Below, piece by piece: positions 61,382 through 64,000 of a stretch of DNA of 64,000 bases. Source of the stretch: Microbacterium sp. ABRD28 (GTDB taxonomy: Bacteria; Actinomycetota; Actinomycetes; Actinomycetales; Microbacteriaceae); the NCBI RefSeq assembly GCF_003850245.1, contig NZ_CP031015.1:2852001-2916000 (forward strand). Direction: 5' to 3'. A program made the translations under genes and the position numbers. A model generated the notes under the pieces. It saw only the letters and a program-made list of their open reading frames with translations, made no database searches and had not been told where the DNA came from. The number at the start of each line of letters is the position of its first letter. Position 1 is the stretch's first letter.

Positions 61382-61387
61382 AGTCTA
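61382..61387 (-). promoter_or_regulatory. Possible promoter for the tRNA-Trp-secE-nusG transcript
   Basis: TAGACT on the minus strand lies about 110 bases before tRNA-Trp. TGCAGACTTC occurs twice in the region between (61298-61307, 61359-61368) and may be a regulatory repeat. Confidence 0.35.
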
Positions 61388-61415
61388 CGCCATGCCCGAG
61401 GACCCCGCGAATCAC

Positions 61416-61853
61416 TCAGTCCGACGCGACGCCGTATCGGTCCGGTTCGGGGCCGCGCAGGAAGGCGCGGCCGGAGATGGCGTGCGGCACGATCCGCACG
61501 TACACGTACTTCAGCGTGGGGATCCAGGGGGTGAGCCCCAGACCATCCGCGCGTTCCACCTCGGCGGAGGTGTCCAGGCGCTGGGCGCGTCCGCGCACGA
61601 CCACACTCCAGGCGTCGTCTGCGGTGACGTCGTCGACTTCGAAGACGACCTCGTCGTTGACGGTGAGTTCGAACAGCTTGCTGCCCTCGGCCGTGCGGAA
61701 CAGGACCGTCCGGTCATCCTCGACGAAGTTGACCGGGAAGATGTCCAGCACGTCGCCGACACGGGTGACCAGGCGCCCCAGCTGGTGGCCGCGCACCCGC
61801 TCCCAGCACTGGTCGTCGTCGAGGGCGGTCACGGCGTCGTGGTGGTCGGACAT
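61416..61853 (-). CDS. Pyridoxamine 5'-phosphate oxidase (PPOX) family protein
   Basis: This 145-residue split-barrel flavin-binding type protein opens CWERVRGHQLGRLVTRVGDV, followed by IFPVNFVEDDRTVLFRTAEG, SKLFELTVNDEVVFEVDD and WSVVVRGRAQRLD, the pattern of the small PPOX class (nitroreductase or F420/FMN-binding relatives). Function unknown. The ATG at 61853 is chosen to fit family length, with a weak GGGAAC upstream. It lies 58 bases after the NTF2-like gene on the same strand. Confidence 0.85.
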   Translation of the reverse strand: MSDHHDAVTALDDDQCWERVRGHQLGRLVTRVGDVLDIFPVNFVEDDRTVLFRTAEGSKLFELTVNDEVVFEVDDVTADDAWSVVVRGRAQRLDTSAEVERADGLGLTPWIPTLKYVYVRIVPHAISGRAFLRGPEPDRYGVASD

Positions 61854-61910
61854 GTTCCCATCATGGCCCGCGGCCGTGCACGACGACACCTTTCTCGCCC
61901 GCGCAGGCGG

Positions 61911-62372
61911 TCACGCCGAGACGGGCGGTCCCGGGATCACCTGGTGGACGTAGCGGGCCTCGGTGATCACCTCGCGCCGCGTGAACAGCCACCGGTCCCC
62001 GATGCGGGCGTACTCGTCCTCGTAGCGGATCAGGAAGGCGTGCGTGAGGTCGAACGGGAAGCGCCCGTGCTGATGGGTGTCGCGATACAGGTGGTGCGCG
62101 ATGCAGTAGACCGTGCCCGTGGCCCGGTCACCGTCGCGCGCGATGACCTGCGTCGTCACGGCGTGAAGTGTCCGCTCGTAGCGCGCCAGCTGGTCGCCGG
62201 GGATGGTGAGGACGTCGTCTCGTCCGCGGACGGTGTCGCCGCTTGCGAAGGCGATGTCGTCGGCGAAGAGCGCCGCCCATGCGTCGGCGTCGCCGCGGTC
62301 GAGCGCGACGGCGTAGCGGTGGGACAGATCCCGGATCTCCCGCTCGTCCTCACCCTCCCCGGCGGATGTCAC
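61911..62372 (-). CDS. SnoaL/NTF2-like family protein
   Basis: This 153-residue cone-shaped fold protein has the opening EREIRDLSHRYAVALDRGDA, ADDIAFASGDTVRGRDDV, and the closing RIGDRWLFTRREVI strand. Members are polyketide cyclases, dehydratases or isomerases; no function can be assigned. The GTG at 62372 overlaps the gcvPB stop in GTGA, so it is translationally coupled to the glycine cleavage genes, an unexpected partner. Confidence 0.85.
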   Translation of the reverse strand: MTSAGEGEDEREIRDLSHRYAVALDRGDADAWAALFADDIAFASGDTVRGRDDVLTIPGDQLARYERTLHAVTTQVIARDGDRATGTVYCIAHHLYRDTHQHGRFPFDLTHAFLIRYEDEYARIGDRWLFTRREVITEARYVHQVIPGPPVSA

Positions 62373-63907
62373 GAGCCGACCGTCTGGCGCGCGGCGGTCT
62401 TGCGCCGATAGGCGGCCCAGGTGACCGCCCACGTGTCGGGGTCGTCGAGACCGGAACCGTCGATCTGGGCGACGACCTGGTTGTGCGGCGCGGTGCGCAC
62501 GAGCTCCGGGTCACGCCGGCCCTCCTCGAGGACGTGCGCGAGCACGGCGATCCACTCGTCCAGATCCTCCTTGGACCACATCTCCCCCGCCTCGGGGGTG
62601 AAGGGTTCGGGGATGAAGGCCGGCTCGTGGGATGTCCAGAACGCGTCGATGCCGAAGTCCGTCATCCGGTTCTGCACGTCATGGCCGGTCACACCGGTCT
62701 CGGCGGTGTACTCCTCCAGCGAGTAGCGCGTCATCTCCAGGCGCGGCAGAGCCTTTCCGGGGAAGGCCATCGTCACCCCCGGGATGGCCATCAGCTGCTT
62801 CTCCATGTAGTTGTTGGCCAGCACCGACAGGTCGGCGGCCTCGCGCAGCCCATCGGTGCCCATCGCGCGGGTCCAGGAGTAGGCCTTCACCAGCTGCTGG
62901 ACGTTGCCGAGGAACTCGCGGACGCGGCCGACGCTGTTCTCGGGCTCGATGAGGTCGTAGGTCTCGCCGTTCTTGACCACGCGGGGTCCCGGGAGGAAGC
63001 GGGCGAGCTCCTCGGAGCAGCCGTACGCACCGACCGAGGGGCCGTTGCCGCCCTTGGGCACACCGAAGGTCTTGTGGAGCATGTACATGCAGGCGTCGAA
63101 CCCGAGGTCGCGGGCGCGCAGCCGCGTCATCACCCCGTTGAAGTTCGCGCTGTCGTAGAACGCCAGCCCGCCGACCTCGTGCACGGCGTCGATGAACTCG
63201 GTGATGTGCGGGTTGTAGATCCCTATGTCATCCGGGTTGTTCAGCATCAGTGCGGCCGTGTGAGGTCCGACCACGGCCCGCAGCGCCTCGACGCTGGGGT
63301 ATCCGTCCTCCTCGATCGGGAGGGTGATGACCTCGAAGCCCGCCGCCTTCGCCGTCGCCGGGTTGCAGGGGTGCGCTTGGGCGGTCGTGATGATCTGCCG
63401 CCGCTGGGCGAGCTCGCCCTTCGAGGCGAAGTAGGCCCGGGTGATCACGGTGTGGAGGTACGCCGCGTCGGCGCCGCCTCCGGGCTGGAAGCTGAAGGCC
63501 GACATCCCCGAGAGGTTTCGCAGCTCGTCCTCCAGCGAGTGCACGATCCCGAGCAGCCCCTGGTAGGTCGAAGGATCCTGCCGCGGGTGCACGGCGGCGA
63601 CCTCGGGACGGGCTGTGATCTGCTCGTTCACGGTCGGGTTGTGCTTCATCGTGCACGTGCCGAAGAGGCTGATGCCCACCATCCCCATCGTCTGCTGAGA
63701 CAGGTGGGTGTAGTGACGGCGGACCTCGTACTCGGCCAGCTCGGGCAGGTCGGGGTCGGCCGCGCGGCGCAGGTCCGCGGGGATCAGGTCATCGGCCGCC
63801 GGCGCCCAGGACGACGGCGGGACGACGCCGCGGCGCCCGGGGGCGCCCAGCTCGTAGATGACGGGCTCATCCCACGACGCGGCGTGGTAGCGACGGATGG
63901 TGCTCAT
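62369..63907 (-). CDS. gcvPB: Glycine dehydrogenase (decarboxylating) subunit 2
   Basis: This is the PLP-bearing half of the two-subunit P protein of the glycine cleavage system, which decarboxylates glycine and passes the aminomethyl group to lipoylated GcvH. The protein has 512 residues. The PLP lysine is in MLHKTFGVPKGGNGP. Also conserved are SQQTMGMVGISLFGTCTMK, FSFQPGGGADAAY and LNNPDDIGIYNPHI. It overlaps gcvPA by ATGA. Many actinobacteria have a single fused GcvP; this split form is less common. Confidence 0.93.
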   Translation of the reverse strand: MSTIRRYHAASWDEPVIYELGAPGRRGVVPPSSWAPAADDLIPADLRRAADPDLPELAEYEVRRHYTHLSQQTMGMVGISLFGTCTMKHNPTVNEQITARPEVAAVHPRQDPSTYQGLLGIVHSLEDELRNLSGMSAFSFQPGGGADAAYLHTVITRAYFASKGELAQRRQIITTAQAHPCNPATAKAAGFEVITLPIEEDGYPSVEALRAVVGPHTAALMLNNPDDIGIYNPHITEFIDAVHEVGGLAFYDSANFNGVMTRLRARDLGFDACMYMLHKTFGVPKGGNGPSVGAYGCSEELARFLPGPRVVKNGETYDLIEPENSVGRVREFLGNVQQLVKAYSWTRAMGTDGLREAADLSVLANNYMEKQLMAIPGVTMAFPGKALPRLEMTRYSLEEYTAETGVTGHDVQNRMTDFGIDAFWTSHEPAFIPEPFTPEAGEMWSKEDLDEWIAVLAHVLEEGRRDPELVRTAPHNQVVAQIDGSGLDDPDTWAVTWAAYRRKTAARQTVGS

Positions 63908-64000
63908 GAGGCGACGACCTCCTCCAGTGCGGTGATCAAGCGACGGACGTCCGATTCGGAGGTGACCTCCGTGACGCAGTACAGAGCGCAGCCCTCGAGT
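63904..64000 (-). CDS. gcvPA: Glycine dehydrogenase subunit 1, C-terminal end (partial)
   Basis: Only the last 31 codons lie in the window, ending LYCVTEVTSESDVRRLITAL then EEVVAS, which fits the C-terminus of the N-terminal-type subunit of the split glycine dehydrogenase (the Y-x-V-T-E block). The 4-base overlap with gcvPB supports the assignment. The 5' part lies beyond 64000. Confidence 0.75.
   Translation of the reverse strand, partial: LEGCALYCVTEVTSESDVRRLITALEEVVAS

Overview
The window is about 64 kb of ordinary, very GC-rich bacterial chromosome from an actinobacterium, most likely family Microbacteriaceae (Microbacterium or a close relative). This rests on high GC, frequent GTG starts, many leaderless-type promoters (TANNNT six to eight bases before the start codon), the tRNA-Trp/secE/nusG/rplK/rplA block, a NusG with a long acidic N-terminus, and actinobacterial families such as DUF6457 and DUF3105. 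No insertion sequence, prophage, CRISPR array or rRNA was seen. Genus is inference.

Layout. 0.1-7.4 kb: a photolyase-related protein facing an FAD oxidoreductase, a DUF1345 membrane protein, a short-type 6-phosphogluconate dehydrogenase, Dps, and a Pro-rich membrane protein. 7.5-9.5 kb: fdhD-moaA. 9.6-17.1 kb: serine dehydratase facing cydABDC (cytochrome bd oxidase and its assembly ABC exporter) across a region dense in dyads. 17.1-30 kb: an SDR protein, a GNAT protein, molybdate uptake (modABC with an HTH-TOBE gene) and molybdenum cofactor synthesis (moeB-rhodanese, moeA, moaC, mobA, a DUF6457 gene, moaD, moaE, mog), ending in a YdeP-like formate dehydrogenase family enzyme. With fdhD and moaA, this supplies most steps from molybdate import to a finished molybdoenzyme. 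30-38.5 kb: a HerA-like ATPase, a PAP2 phosphatase, an MFS drug exporter, a DUF3105/DUF305 pair, a small membrane protein and a CtpE-like P-type ATPase. 38.6-43.4 kb: an alpha-glucoside-type sugar ABC transporter without its own ATPase, controlled by a divergent LacI gene with two visible operators. 43.6-44.5 kb: rplJ-rplL with a strong terminator in the leader. 44.8-48.5 kb: a ferric-iron ABC transporter behind a DtxR/IdeR-like box. 48.6-52 kb: a YqaJ-type nuclease, a 2'-5' RNA ligase-like protein, and an MFS exporter/MarR operon with twin operators. 52.1-55.7 kb: a sugar catabolic remnant (isomerase, Gfo/Idh dehydrogenase) whose binding protein and ROK regulator are both cut at their 5' ends and joined head to head. 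55.8-58.5 kb: a quinone reductase-like protein and the lysG/lysE amino acid export pair. 58.5-61.3 kb: rplA, rplK, nusG, secE, tRNA-Trp. 61.4-64 kb: a PPOX flavoprotein, an NTF2-like protein, gcvPB and the 3' end of gcvPA.

The points most worth a second look are the photolyase relative that has lost all Fe-S cluster cysteines, the deletion scar near 55,285, the intrinsic terminator in the rplJ leader, the operator-rich sdaA/cydA region, the P-type ATPase with a PEGL to PLGL change, and the repeated leaderless promoter pattern. No clearly new multi-gene system was found.
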